A stretch of DNA of 64,000 nt from CAZIOH01 sp964540815 (GTDB lineage: Bacteria; Myxococcota_A; Polyangia; Fen-1088). Below are positions 1 to 9,338 of the stretch, one piece after another. Below the pieces are notes generated by a model. The model was not told the DNA's origin. It ran no database searches and saw only the letters and a list, made by a program, of their open reading frames with translations. Made by a program: the position numbers and the translations under genes. Positions within the stretch are counted from its first letter, which is position 1. Each line of letters starts with the position of its first letter. The stretch is taken from NCBI GenBank assembly GCA_964540815.1, contig CAZIOH010000001.1, positions 124,001 through 188,000 of the forward strand, given 5' to 3'.

Positions 1-2
1 AC

Positions 3-3000
3 GTGGCGTCCGCGCTGGCACGGCATCCGATGCGCACGGTGGAGAGCGAGCATGTGCTGCTCGAGTACCCCGAGTCACGGCGCGAGCTGGCATACCGGGT
101 CCTGCCGCACGTCGAGGATTGCGCCGCGTACCTCGAGCGCGTCGCCCAGGTGCACAACGACGTGGCCGATCGCAAGTTGACCGTGGTGATGCCCGAGGTT
201 CCCCTCAACAACGCCTTCGTGTCGGGCGGTGGCGACGGGGAGGATCTCGACGCGGTGGTGCCCTCCTACGACACCTCGGCGGAGTTCGCCCTCGAGCTCG
301 GGATCCCGCCGTCGCCCGCGGCGATCGCCTGTCACGAGATCACCCACCACGTGCACTTTCTCCAGATGGCCGGGTTCGCCTGGTTCATCAACCAGCTCGG
401 CGCGGTCTACTCCCCGCAGCTCGGGCTCGATCGCTGGTTCGACGAGGGGCTGGCGGTCTACTACGAGACCAAGCTTCAGCCCGGCATCGGTCGCCTGGCG
501 TGGCCGTTCTGGCGCGCGACCTTCGCGGCAGGGTACGCCGGCCGCCGCATCGATGGCGGCGCGCTCAGCGAGCTGCAGCGGGATTTCCACGGCGGCAACC
601 ACTACCTGGTGGGCAGCCACTTCGTGCGGTTCCTGGCCGACCGTTACGGCGAGGACCGGCTCTGGAGGCTCATCCAGGTCCAGGGCCGCTCGATCCTGTT
701 TCCGCTGCTGGTGAACGTGCGCTTCTGGCAGGCCTACGACAAGAGCCTGTCGACCTTGATAGACGAATTCGCGGAGGCCATGCGGACGGAGCTCGTGGTG
801 CGGGCGCGGCCGCCAACCCAGCGTCGCCTGCGCCCGGCGGGCGAGGTCGCGCGGTACGCCCGGTCCGCCGACGGCTCCGAGGCCCTGCTGACGTCCGACC
901 GGGATCACCCGGCCCGCTTGGTGTTGACCCGCTCGGCGGGGCGCTCCGAGCTGGTCCTCGACCTGGTGGACGTGCTGCCCCCGAGGCGGCTCCGCGACGC
1001 CGGGATCCCCGACACCAGCGGCCTCGGCTTCACCGCCGACGGGCGATGGCTGTACTTCGTCGCGGTCGACACCGGCGTTGTCGAGCCCGTCGCGCGCCTC
1101 GTGCGGGTGGAGGTGGAGACCGGCGCCCTGTCGGTGGTCCGGCCGGATCTGGGGGGCACCGGGGGCTCGATCAGCCCGGATGGGGGCCACTTTGCCTTCG
1201 CCCGCGCGGACGGTGATCACCACGATCTCGCGGAGCTGGACCTGCCCTCCGGAGTGGTGCGCCTCCTCGAGGTCGAGGCCCCCGGCACCTTCGTGGCCGA
1301 GCCCCGCTACTCTCCGGACGGCCGGCGCGTGCTGACGTCCTTCTTCGATGGGCAGGCCTTTCGTCTGGCCCTGTTCGATCGCGCATCGGGCCGGCGGCTC
1401 CGGGTGATCGCCACGGTTCCAGGGCCGGTTCACGACGCCGCCTGGGTCGACGACACCCGCATCGTCTACCTCGGCAGCGGCCACGACGACGTCGGCTTCC
1501 AGGTCTTCCTGCACGAGCTCGACACCGGCGCCAACCGCCGACTCACCGACGCACCCTACCTGGCGTTCCAGCCGCGGCCGGTCGGCGCCTCGCTGCGCTT
1601 CTTGAACCGAGAGGGCTGGGGCTGGACGATCGACGAGGTTGCCTTGCCGGCTGCCTTCGCGGCGCCGACGTCGGCAGCGCTCCCGTCACCGTCACCGTCA
1701 CCTGCGGGTGCGGGTGCGGGTGCGCCGGCGGGTGTTGCACCTGCGCCTGCGGATGCGTCGGCGGGTGTTGCCCCGCCGCCGGCGGTGCCTGCGCTCGCCG
1801 AGTCGCCCACCGCCTGGCTCTCGCGGCCGGCGGAGACCGCGGAGACCATGCGGCTCTCGGATCGCCCCTACAGCTCCTGGGAGCGTCTCTTCGCGCCACG
1901 CCTCTATGGACCGACGCTCGCGGTGGTGGGTCGCCAGGACCTGAGCCTCGGGCTCGTGCTGCTGGGCAACGATCGGCTCTCCCTGCACCGCTGGGGGGTC
2001 GCCGGCCTCTACCAGGTCGTGGGAGGCGGCTCGCCGAGCTTCGCCGCCGGATACCTGAATCAACAGCTCGCGCCCCTCGCGTTCAGGCTCACGGCAAGCG
2101 AGTTTCGCGTCCACGACACTCCTCCGGTTCCGCTCGGGACGCCTCCCCCGGCGAACCCCACGTACTCGCTCCTCCGACGCGATCGCTCCGCGACCTTCGA
2201 CGTGTTCCGCGCCTTCTACGACAACCCGATCGATCTCGGCTTTTCCTTCCTCGAGACCTACCGTCCCGCGGATCCGAGCGTGCTTCTTCCCTTGCGGCGA
2301 TTCGCCGGGCCGTACCTCTCCGCCAGCTTCGCCGGGCTCGAGTCGACCCCGGACAGCGGAATCCGGCGCGGGCTCTTCCTGTCCCTCGACGTCGCGCCCT
2401 ACCCGGCGGGCTGGAACACCCTCGACACGGGCTTCGTCGACCTGCGGGGGGAGGTGGCGATGGTGCTTCCCCTGCCGGTGAGCCAGCGGCACGTCGTGAC
2501 CCTCGGGCTGCGGGGGCGTCGGCTCGACGGCCTTCCGCCCGAGCTGCCGCTGCTCTCGGTCGGCGGCTACGGCCTGCTGGCGCTGGTCAGGCGCGAGGCG
2601 AACACCGCCGAGCGCCCGGTCTACGCGAGCCCGCTGCTTCCGCCCGGGGTGCTCTTCTCCGAGCCCCTGCGTGGTTTCGAGGATCACGCCCTGTACGTGA
2701 ACGGCGTGGCGATCGCGGACCTGGCCTATCGGTATCCGCTGATCGTGGACTGGGGATCCGCCTCGACGTTGGGGATCCTCCCCGCCTTCTTCTGGCAGCA
2801 GGTCGATCTCGAGCTCTTCGGCTCGGCCGCCTTGACCCGGGACACCCGGATCGAGGATTCCTTCCTCGACGCACCGGCCCCGAGCCGACACCTGGCCGTC
2901 GGCGCGGCGGTCAGCTTGAAGGTGGTCCTCTGGGTGCTGCCGCTGGTCCTGCGCTACCAGGCCGCCCGAAGGCTCACCGATGACGCGGGCGTGGTCCAGC

Positions 3001-3020
3001 TCATCACCCTCGGCTCGTGA
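3..3020 (+). CDS. Secreted metallopeptidase / TolB-like propeller / beta-barrel fusion (5' end probably outside window)
   Basis: The open frame of about 1005 residues already runs at the window edge, and the GTG at base 3 need not be the true start. Residues 111-115 read HEITH, and WFDEG follows with E148 as a plausible third zinc ligand. This is the gluzincin arrangement of peptidase MA-like proteins. Residues about 280-560 contain repeated SPDG/DGR-type blades (SPDGGHFAFA, YSPDGRRVL) typical of WD40-like PD40/TolB propellers. A low-complexity Pro/Ala/Gly linker (about 561-605) is encoded by hexamer repeats. The last 370 residues alternate polar and hydrophobic residues, as in an outer-membrane beta-barrel. 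Inference: a surface-anchored protease-like protein; the substrate is unknown. Its 3' end overlaps the convergent kinase gene by 17 bp. Confidence 0.75.
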   Translation: MASALARHPMRTVESEHVLLEYPESRRELAYRVLPHVEDCAAYLERVAQVHNDVADRKLTVVMPEVPLNNAFVSGGGDGEDLDAVVPSYDTSAEFALELGIPPSPAAIACHEITHHVHFLQMAGFAWFINQLGAVYSPQLGLDRWFDEGLAVYYETKLQPGIGRLAWPFWRATFAAGYAGRRIDGGALSELQRDFHGGNHYLVGSHFVRFLADRYGEDRLWRLIQVQGRSILFPLLVNVRFWQAYDKSLSTLIDEFAEAMRTELVVRARPPTQRRLRPAGEVARYARSADGSEALLTSDRDHPARLVLTRSAGRSELVLDLVDVLPPRRLRDAGIPDTSGLGFTADGRWLYFVAVDTGVVEPVARLVRVEVETGALSVVRPDLGGTGGSISPDGGHFAFARADGDHHDLAELDLPSGVVRLLEVEAPGTFVAEPRYSPDGRRVLTSFFDGQAFRLALFDRASGRRLRVIATVPGPVHDAAWVDDTRIVYLGSGHDDVGFQVFLHELDTGANRRLTDAPYLAFQPRPVGASLRFLNREGWGWTIDEVALPAAFAAPTSAALPSPSPSPAGAGAGAPAGVAPAPADASAGVAPPPAVPALAESPTAWLSRPAETAETMRLSDRPYSSWERLFAPRLYGPTLAVVGRQDLSLGLVLLGNDRLSLHRWGVAGLYQVVGGGSPSFAAGYLNQQLAPLAFRLTASEFRVHDTPPVPLGTPPPANPTYSLLRRDRSATFDVFRAFYDNPIDLGFSFLETYRPADPSVLLPLRRFAGPYLSASFAGLESTPDSGIRRGLFLSLDVAPYPAGWNTLDTGFVDLRGEVAMVLPLPVSQRHVVTLGLRGRRLDGLPPELPLLSVGGYGLLALVRREANTAERPVYASPLLPPGVLFSEPLRGFEDHALYVNGVAIADLAYRYPLIVDWGSASTLGILPAFFWQQVDLELFGSAALTRDTRIEDSFLDAPAPSRHLAVGAAVSLKVVLWVLPLVLRYQAARRLTDDAGVVQLITLGS
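1683..1722 (+). repeat. Two adjacent 6-bp arrays inside the metallopeptidase gene
   Basis: Three copies of CCGTCA are followed directly by three copies of TGCGGG. The arrays are in frame and encode SPSPSP then AGAGAG in the linker between the propeller and barrel parts. Copy-number changes would keep the reading frame. Confidence 0.85.
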
Positions 3021-4164
3021 GCACCCCGCACCCGGACGCGCCACCGTGGCTCCCCGCGAGCTCGCGAGCCAGCGGGAACCGCACCGTGAAGGTCACCGTG
3101 CCGCCTTCGCTGCTGGCGCTGACGGTGCCGCCGTGGGCCACCGCGATCTGCTGGACGATGTACAGCCCGAGCCCGAGCCCGCCGCCTGCCGCGGTGTCCC
3201 GCCGCGCCGCCGCCCCCGAGCGGAAGGGATCGAACAGCTGGCCGAGCAGCTCGGGCGGGATCTGGCCGTGGTTGGCGACCGACAGGATCGCCGAGGTCGG
3301 GGTCCGCGACAGGGTCACGACCACCGGGTGTTCCCGGGGGCCGTGCTCGATGGCGTTGATCACCAGGTTCCCCACCAGCTGCGACAACCGATCGGCGTCC
3401 CACGTGCCGACGACAGGTCCGGCAGTGGCCTCGGGGATGCGCAGCACCAGCTCGCGCCCTTCATGCACCAGGCGCAGCTCGTCCACCACCCGCTGCACCA
3501 GGACCGACAGGTCGGTCGGGCGCGGTGTGACGGGGATGCCCCCGCCGAGCCGGGCGCGCGCCAGATCCAGCAGGTCGGTGATCATCCGCCCCATGCGGGT
3601 GCCGATCGAGCGCAGGCGCTCGGCGGACTTCCGGACCACGGCGGGATCCTGGGTGGCCTCGAGCAAGGCGGCGGTGGTGACCACCGCCCCGACCGGGTTG
3701 CGCAGATCGTGTCCGAGCACCGCCATGAACATCTCGTTGAGCCGGAGGGTCTGCTCGAGCTCGAGGCGCTGGCGGTAGAGCTGCACGAAGGTCCCGACCT
3801 TGTTCAGGAGCACCGCCGGCTCGATGGGCTTGAAGAGGAAGTCCACCGCGCCGGCCTCGTAGCCACGAAAGACCCGCTGGGGATCCCGCGAGCCCGCGGT
3901 CATCAAGATGATCGGGATGTGCTTGGTTCGCTCGGCGCCGCGCATCAGCTCGGCCAGCGCAACCCCATCCATCTCGGGCATCTGCACGTCGATCAGCGCC
4001 AGGGCCACCTCGTGGCTCAGCATCAGCTCGAGGGCGGCGACCCCGCTGCCGGCCTTGAGCAAGGTCAGGCCCGGGCCCTCGAGCAAGGCCTCGAAGGCGA
4101 ACAGGTTCTCCTCGAGATCGTCGACCAGCAAGACCTTGGCGACGGTCGGTCGGGCTGGGCTCAC
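3004..4164 (-). CDS. Receiver-histidine kinase (REC-HisKA-HATPase)
   Basis: This 386-residue protein has an N-terminal receiver (LLVDD at the start of the fold, phospho-acceptor D59 in LIDVQMPEMD, FKP lysine near residue 105). It is followed by a HisKA helix with H152 in the GHDLRNP box and an ATPase domain (NLVINAIEHG N-box, GLGLGLYIV G2 box). It has no membrane segment, so it is cytoplasmic. The GTG start is chosen because a strong GGAGGA lies six bases upstream and GTG overlaps the cheB stop (GTGA). It is the last gene of a four-gene operon and probably receives phosphate from, or competes with, the upstream hybrid kinase. The output is unknown. Confidence 0.88.
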   Translation of the reverse strand: MSPARPTVAKVLLVDDLEENLFAFEALLEGPGLTLLKAGSGVAALELMLSHEVALALIDVQMPEMDGVALAELMRGAERTKHIPIILMTAGSRDPQRVFRGYEAGAVDFLFKPIEPAVLLNKVGTFVQLYRQRLELEQTLRLNEMFMAVLGHDLRNPVGAVVTTAALLEATQDPAVVRKSAERLRSIGTRMGRMITDLLDLARARLGGGIPVTPRPTDLSVLVQRVVDELRLVHEGRELVLRIPEATAGPVVGTWDADRLSQLVGNLVINAIEHGPREHPVVVTLSRTPTSAILSVANHGQIPPELLGQLFDPFRSGAAARRDTAAGGGLGLGLYIVQQIAVAHGGTVSASSEGGTVTFTVRFPLARELAGSHGGASGCGVLTSRG

Positions 4165-4781
4165 GGGAGATCCTCCGGCAATTGCGGTGATGGGCCGGCG
4201 CCAGTCGAGCTGGCCAGCCGGTTCAGAAACGGCGCGATCGCGTCGAGCGGGAGCACGTGGGCGCCGGGGCAGAGGGCCAGTCCCGCGCGGGGCATCTCCG
4301 CGGCCCGCGCGGTGCCGGGATCCTGCACCACGACGGTTCCCCCCGTGGCCGCGATCACCGCCAGCCCGGCGGCCCCGTCGGCGTTGGCCCCGGTCAGCAG
4401 CACGGCAGCCAGCCGCGGCCCCAGCGCCTCGGCGGCCGACTCGAAGAGAACGTCGATCGACGGGCGCGAGTGATGGACCGGCCCGTCCCCCGAGAGCGCC
4501 AGGCACAGCGTCCGCTCGATGAGCAGGTGGTGGTCGGGTGGCGCGAAGTAGATGGTCCCGGGCGCGAGCGGCTCCTTGTCCTCAGCCTCCTTGACCGGGA
4601 GGGCGCAGTGCGCGGCGAGCAGGTCCGGCACGAGGCTCGGCCGCTGCGAGGCGAGGTGCAGCACCACCACCACGGAAGGGGCTCCGGTGAGGCGTGGCAG
4701 GACCTGCCCGAGGGCCTCGATGCCGCCCATCGAGGCCCCCATCACCACCACCCGCCGCGGGCGCCCGGCGCCAATCAGCAT
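4161..4781 (-). CDS. cheB: CheB-type methylesterase domain protein, no receiver
   Basis: The 206-residue protein matches the CheB catalytic domain alone. It has S17 in GASMGG, H42 in LHLASQ and D135 in LLTGANADGA, which form the expected Ser-His-Asp triad. The usual N-terminal receiver of chemotaxis CheB is absent. No chemoreceptor or CheA/CheW gene lies nearby, so the target may be the adjacent sensor kinase or a distant receptor rather than a local MCP. The start overlaps the end of cheR by 7 bp and the stop overlaps the next gene by 4 bp, which implies translational coupling. Confidence 0.88.
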   Translation of the reverse strand: MLIGAGRPRRVVVMGASMGGIEALGQVLPRLTGAPSVVVVLHLASQRPSLVPDLLAAHCALPVKEAEDKEPLAPGTIYFAPPDHHLLIERTLCLALSGDGPVHHSRPSIDVLFESAAEALGPRLAAVLLTGANADGAAGLAVIAATGGTVVVQDPGTARAAEMPRAGLALCPGAHVLPLDAIAPFLNRLASSTGAGPSPQLPEDLP

Positions 4782-5614
4782 TTCTGGTAGATCCGATCCT
4801 CGGCGGCGAGCTCGCGGAACCACGACCGATCGGTCGCGAACCGCAGGCTCTCCTTGGCGCCGAGGCCAAGGAAGCCCTTGCGACACAGGGAGCTGCGAAA
4901 CAGCCCGATGGCGCGATCCTGCAGAGACCGATCGAAGTAGATCAGCACGTTGCGACACGACACCAGCTGCACCTCGGTGAAGGCGCTGTCGGTCGAGAGG
5001 CTGTGATCCGAGAACACCATGCGCTCCTTGAGCGAGCGGGCCATGGTCGCGGCCCCGTATGCGGCGGAGTAGTAGTTCGAGAAGCTCTGGCGCCCGCCCG
5101 CCCGCTGGTAGCTGAGGGTGAAGTCCGCCATTCGCGTCAGGGGATAGACGCCCGACGCCGCGCGCGCCAGGCTCTGGTTGCTGATGTCGGTGGCGTAGAT
5201 CAGCGTCCGTTCGAGCAGCCCCTCCTCTTGCAACAGGATGGCGAACGAATAGGCCTCCTCGCCCGTGCTGCAGCCGGCCACCCAGAGCTTGATCGATGGG
5301 TAGGTGGCGAGGTGGGGCACCACCATCCGCCGGAGCGCCGCGAAGAAGGTCGGATCCCGGAACATCTCGGTCACCTGGACCGTGATGAAGGTGAGAAACT
5401 GGGTGAAGGTCCCCGGCTCGTGCAGCAGCCGCTCCTGCAAGCGCGAGATGGTGGAGCAGTCGAACTTGAGCAGAGACTGGGCGATCCGGCGCTTGAGGGA
5501 GGCCCGGGCATAGCCCCGGAAGTCCTGGTGATAGCGCAAGAAGATGGCCTCGAGCAGCATCTCGAGCTCGATGTCGCTCACCCGCTCCCGCTGGGGGTCG
5601 GCTTCACCGATCAT
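4775..5614 (-). CDS. cheR: CheR-type protein-glutamate methyltransferase
   Basis: The 279-residue protein has the CheR order: an N-terminal helical domain (LKRRIAQSL basic face), the VTEMFRDP element, a SAM-binding AGCSTGEEAYS motif, YATDIS, and a CRNVLIYFD motif near the end. No TPR repeats follow, so it is a minimal CheR. The ATG overlaps the stop of the hybrid-kinase gene (ATGA, 4 bp) and the 3' end overlaps cheB. CheR and CheB without receptors, sandwiched between two sensor kinases, match known non-chemotaxis CheB-CheR-kinase clusters. That they methylate a kinase-linked target here is inference. Confidence 0.92.
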   Translation of the reverse strand: MIGEADPQRERVSDIELEMLLEAIFLRYHQDFRGYARASLKRRIAQSLLKFDCSTISRLQERLLHEPGTFTQFLTFITVQVTEMFRDPTFFAALRRMVVPHLATYPSIKLWVAGCSTGEEAYSFAILLQEEGLLERTLIYATDISNQSLARAASGVYPLTRMADFTLSYQRAGGRQSFSNYYSAAYGAATMARSLKERMVFSDHSLSTDSAFTEVQLVSCRNVLIYFDRSLQDRAIGLFRSSLCRKGFLGLGAKESLRFATDRSWFRELAAEDRIYQKC

Positions 5615-8600
5615 CTCGGCATCCAGACTCGAATCAACGACAAGAGCTTGTCGATGTCGATGGGCTTGGCGACGTAATCGTTCGCGCCGGCCGCCAGGCA
5701 CCTTTCCTGATCGTCGCGCATGGCCTTGGCGGTGAGGGCGATGATGGGGAGCTTGCGGAGCTCCGGGCGGCCCCGGATCTGGCGGATGGCTTCGAGGCCA
5801 TCCATCTCGGGCATCATGATGTCCATCAGCACGAGATCGATGCCCGGCGCGCCATTGCTGGCGGCGCCGGCGCCGTCGGCGCTGACTCCGCCGCCAGGGG
5901 CATGGCCCGACCCGTGCGCGGTCCGCAGGACCCGCTCGACGGCCTCGCGGCCGTTGCGGGCGATCTCCAGCTTCGCCCCTCGGGGCTCGAGCACGCTCGA
6001 CAGCGCGAAGATGTTCCGCACGTCGTCCTCGACGATCAGGATCACCCGGTCCTCGAACAGCGCCTCCCGATCCCGCGCCTGCTGCAGCATCTTCCGGCGC
6101 TCGGGGGGCAGCCGCTCCTCGACCTGGTGCAGAAACAGGCTGACCTCGTCGAGCAGGCGCTCGGGCGAGCGGGCGCCCTTGATGATGATCGAGCCCGAGA
6201 AGCGCTGGAGCCGGGCCTCCTCTTCGGGGGTGACCGCGCCCGCCGTGTACACGATGACCGGCGGGATCGCGTACCGCTCGTCGGCCGCCATGGTCTCGAG
6301 CATGTCGTACCCGGTGACGTCGGGCAGGTTGAGGTCGAGCACCATGCAGCTGTAGGTCATCTCGCGCAGGCGCGCGAGGCCCTCCGTCACGGTCGCCACC
6401 CCCACCGTCTCGACGCCGTCCCCGGCCAGCAGGTGGCAGATGCTGTCGCGCTGGACATCGTCGTCCTCCACCACCAGCACCCGCCGGACGCCCCCGCCGA
6501 TCGCGCTCGACAGGCGGCGCAGCACCCCGAGCACGTCGTCGCGCGCCACCGGCTTGACCGCGTACCCGATGGCCCCCATCTCGAGCGCGGCGTGGCTGGC
6601 GTCGGCGGCCGAGATGACGTGCACCGGGATGTGGCGGGTGGCGGGGTTTCGCTTGACCCGGTCGAGCACCGAGAGGCCCGAGTGGTCCGGCAGCCCGATG
6701 TCGAGCAGGATCGCGCTCGGGGGATCGGAGGTGGCCATCTGCACCGCCTGATCGGCCCCGGTGGCGATCCCGCAGCTGAACCCCTGCTCCTTGCCGAGGG
6801 TGCTGAGGACCTCGGCAAAGGCGGCGTCGTCCTCGACGATCAGCAGGCGGCGCCCGGTCCCGTTGGCGTGCGTGGGCTCCGCGACGCTCGCTGCTCGCGC
6901 ATGGGCAGCTGGTGGTGGAGGTGGTGGTGATGGGGGCGCGGGGGTCCACGCGGCCGGCACCAGGCCCGGGCGCACCGCCGCCGCCGCCGGGGCATGGGTC
7001 GGCACCTCGGGCAAGACCAAGGTGAACGTGCTCCCCGCGCCTGGGGTGCTGGTGACCAGGATGTCGCCACCCAGCAACCGCGCGAGGTCGCGCGAGATCG
7101 ACAGCCCGAGGCCGGTCCCGCTGTAGCGCCGGTTCGCCCCCGCGTCGAGCTGCTTGAAGGCCTGGAAGACCGCCTCGAGCTGATCGGACGGGATGCCGAC
7201 CCCGGTGTCCTTCACGCTGAAGGTGACCCGCTTCCCCGGGGCTTCGGTCTTGGCGACCGCGACCGCGAGCTCGACCTCGCCGTGCTCGGTGAACTTGAGG
7301 GCGTTGGACAGCAGGTTCTTGAGGACCTGCTCGAGCCGCTGGGGATCGGTCTCGAGGGTGACCGGCGCGTCCGGCGCGATGCTGACCCGAAGCGCGAGCC
7401 CGCGCTGGCGGGCCGTCGGGCGAAAGGTCTGCTGCAACCGCTCGACCAGCGCGGCGATCTCCACCCGCTCGAGGTGGACGTCGAGCTTGCCCGCCTCCAC
7501 CTTCGAGAGATCGAGGATGTCGTTGATGAGCGCGAGGAGATCGTTGCCGGCGGTGTAGATGGTGGAGGCGAAGCGCACCTGCTCGGTGGTGAGGTTCCCG
7601 GACTTGTTGTCGCCGAGCAGCTTGGCGAGGATCAGCGCGCTGTTGAGCGGCGTGCGGAGCTCGTGGGACATGTTGGCCAGGAACTCGGACTTGTGACGGT
7701 TGGCGCGCTCGAGCGCCTCGTTCTGCCGCTCGATCGATCGCTGCGCGTCCAGCAGATCGTCCCGCTGTCGCTCGAGCAGCGCGGCCTGCTCCTGAAGTTG
7801 ATCGTTGCTCTGCTCGAGCTCGGTGTGCTGCGATTCGAGGCGGGCCTGCGATTCCTGGAGGGCTCGGCTCTGCAGCTCGAGCTCCTCGTTGGTGACGCGG
7901 AGCTCCTCCTGCTGGGTTTGCAGGGCCTGGGCCTGCTCCTGGGTCCGGCGCAGGAGCTCGACCAGGCGGCCTCGAAAGATGGCGGTGCGCATCGCGATGG
8001 CGACGGACTCGGAGATCTGCTCGAGCCAGGCGCGCACGCGCGGCGCCGTGCGGGTGAGGAACGCCAGCTCGATGAGCGCGTAGACCGTTCCGTCGGCGTG
8101 CGCCGGGACCACCCACACCTCGAGCGGGGCGGTGGCCCCCAGCGCCGACGAGACCCGCAGGTACGACGGCGGGAGGCGTTCGAGGCGAACGACCTGACGC
8201 GACTGGATCGCCTGACCAGCGATCCCGGCCCCGGGCGCAGGGGGGCCGGCGAGCTCACTCGGGGAGGCGGGGGTGAGCGAGAGCGCGTGGGAGGCCACCC
8301 GGCGAAGCCCACCGTCCTCCTGCACGACGTGCAGCGTACCCACGACCGCGCCGGTGTGGCGGACGCACTGGTCGAGCACCTTCTGGGCCATGGTCTCGAT
8401 CGATTGCTCACCGGCGACGGCCCGGGACAGCTCCGCCTGCCCGTTGCGCAGCCAGGCCTGACTCTCGCGGGTCTCGAGCTCGCGAAAGGTCCCGATGCCT
8501 GCCCCCATGATCAGGACCAAGAGCAGCCCGGTTCCCCCGAGCGCCACCTCGGTCGCGCTCGTCAGGGTCGCGCGCCACTGGTCCGAGCGCTGATCGAGGA

Positions 8601-9132
8601 GCCGTTGCTCGTTGTCCATCATGACCTGCAGCTCGGCGCGCAGCCGCTCCATGATGCTCTTGCCCCGGCCGGTGCGGACGATGGCCAGGGCGGCGGCCGG
8701 ATCTCCCGCGCGCCGCAGCTCGATGGTCTCGCGCAGCTCGGAGAGCTTCTCGCGGACCAGCGGAGTGACCTCGGCGATCCGGTCGCGCTGCAAGGGGTTG
8801 TCCGCCGTGAGGTCGCGGAGAGTCTCGACCTCGGCGGCCAGGGTGCCTGCCCGCTCGAAGGGCTCGAGATACTCCGGTTGCCCGGTCAAGAGGTACCCGC
8901 GCTGGCCGGTCTCGGCGTCCTTGATCCCCGACAGGATCTTGTCGATCTGTTCCCGGACCCGCATGGTGTGGGTGACCAGGGCGGCGGCCGCCGCCTGCTT
9001 GTCGGTCGAACGACTGGCCAGCACCGCGATCGTCACCACGGCCAGGATGGCCGAGGCGAAGCCGGCCATCAGCAACGTCGAGGTCGCTCGGTGCGTGAGG
9101 GGCGCCGCGTGGGGTGACGGAGAGTCCAGCAT
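5611..9132 (-). CDS. CHASE3-GAF hybrid histidine kinase with three C-terminal receivers
   Basis: The protein has 1173 residues. Membrane segment at about 17-40, a CHASE3 sensor (AETGQRGYLLTG signature) at about 44-185, a second membrane segment at about 190-212, a GAF-like domain at about 240-390, and a long Gln/Glu-rich coiled coil at about 395-480. HisKA follows with H490 in SHELRTP, then HATPase (NLLSNALKFTEHG, GTGLGLSI). After a Pro-rich linker come three receivers with acceptor aspartates D811, D933 and D1104. The second keeps the IIIKGARSPERLLDE signature seen in such kinases. The third carries a Gly/Ala-rich insertion before its acceptor strand. Start ATG at 9132 precedes the hydrophobic segment. 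It is the first gene of the four-gene operon and probably its input module. Confidence 0.93.
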   Translation of the reverse strand: MLDSPSPHAAPLTHRATSTLLMAGFASAILAVVTIAVLASRSTDKQAAAAALVTHTMRVREQIDKILSGIKDAETGQRGYLLTGQPEYLEPFERAGTLAAEVETLRDLTADNPLQRDRIAEVTPLVREKLSELRETIELRRAGDPAAALAIVRTGRGKSIMERLRAELQVMMDNEQRLLDQRSDQWRATLTSATEVALGGTGLLLVLIMGAGIGTFRELETRESQAWLRNGQAELSRAVAGEQSIETMAQKVLDQCVRHTGAVVGTLHVVQEDGGLRRVASHALSLTPASPSELAGPPAPGAGIAGQAIQSRQVVRLERLPPSYLRVSSALGATAPLEVWVVPAHADGTVYALIELAFLTRTAPRVRAWLEQISESVAIAMRTAIFRGRLVELLRRTQEQAQALQTQQEELRVTNEELELQSRALQESQARLESQHTELEQSNDQLQEQAALLERQRDDLLDAQRSIERQNEALERANRHKSEFLANMSHELRTPLNSALILAKLLGDNKSGNLTTEQVRFASTIYTAGNDLLALINDILDLSKVEAGKLDVHLERVEIAALVERLQQTFRPTARQRGLALRVSIAPDAPVTLETDPQRLEQVLKNLLSNALKFTEHGEVELAVAVAKTEAPGKRVTFSVKDTGVGIPSDQLEAVFQAFKQLDAGANRRYSGTGLGLSISRDLARLLGGDILVTSTPGAGSTFTLVLPEVPTHAPAAAAVRPGLVPAAWTPAPPSPPPPPPAAHARAASVAEPTHANGTGRRLLIVEDDAAFAEVLSTLGKEQGFSCGIATGADQAVQMATSDPPSAILLDIGLPDHSGLSVLDRVKRNPATRHIPVHVISAADASHAALEMGAIGYAVKPVARDDVLGVLRRLSSAIGGGVRRVLVVEDDDVQRDSICHLLAGDGVETVGVATVTEGLARLREMTYSCMVLDLNLPDVTGYDMLETMAADERYAIPPVIVYTAGAVTPEEEARLQRFSGSIIIKGARSPERLLDEVSLFLHQVEERLPPERRKMLQQARDREALFEDRVILIVEDDVRNIFALSSVLEPRGAKLEIARNGREAVERVLRTAHGSGHAPGGGVSADGAGAASNGAPGIDLVLMDIMMPEMDGLEAIRQIRGRPELRKLPIIALTAKAMRDDQERCLAAGANDYVAKPIDIDKLLSLIRVWMPR

Positions 9133-9338
9133 GCCGGGACCGCGTTTCCGGCAAGTTAGGGTCGCCCCCCGCCACCCGCAAGCCGATTGGTCTTCGTTAC
9201 GAAACCGAAACCAGTGCTCCTGGGACCGGAGGGCCGCACCAGGGGGCAGGCACATGGGGAGGCGCGCCTTCGAGCTCGAGGATGCTGGATGCCTCGAGCA
9301 GGCGCCCGGGGCCGCTGGGCGGGGGCTCCGTGCTCCCT

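Noticed and set aside
75..1514. Long antisense open frame within the metallopeptidase gene
   Set aside because: Shadow of a high-GC gene: composition is Gly/His/Arg-rich with no domain, while the plus strand has clear HExxH and propeller motifs.
6994..9117. 707-codon plus-strand open frame opposite the hybrid kinase
   Set aside because: Reads as the complement of GC-rich kinase codons, with no family motif; the minus strand holds all kinase motifs.
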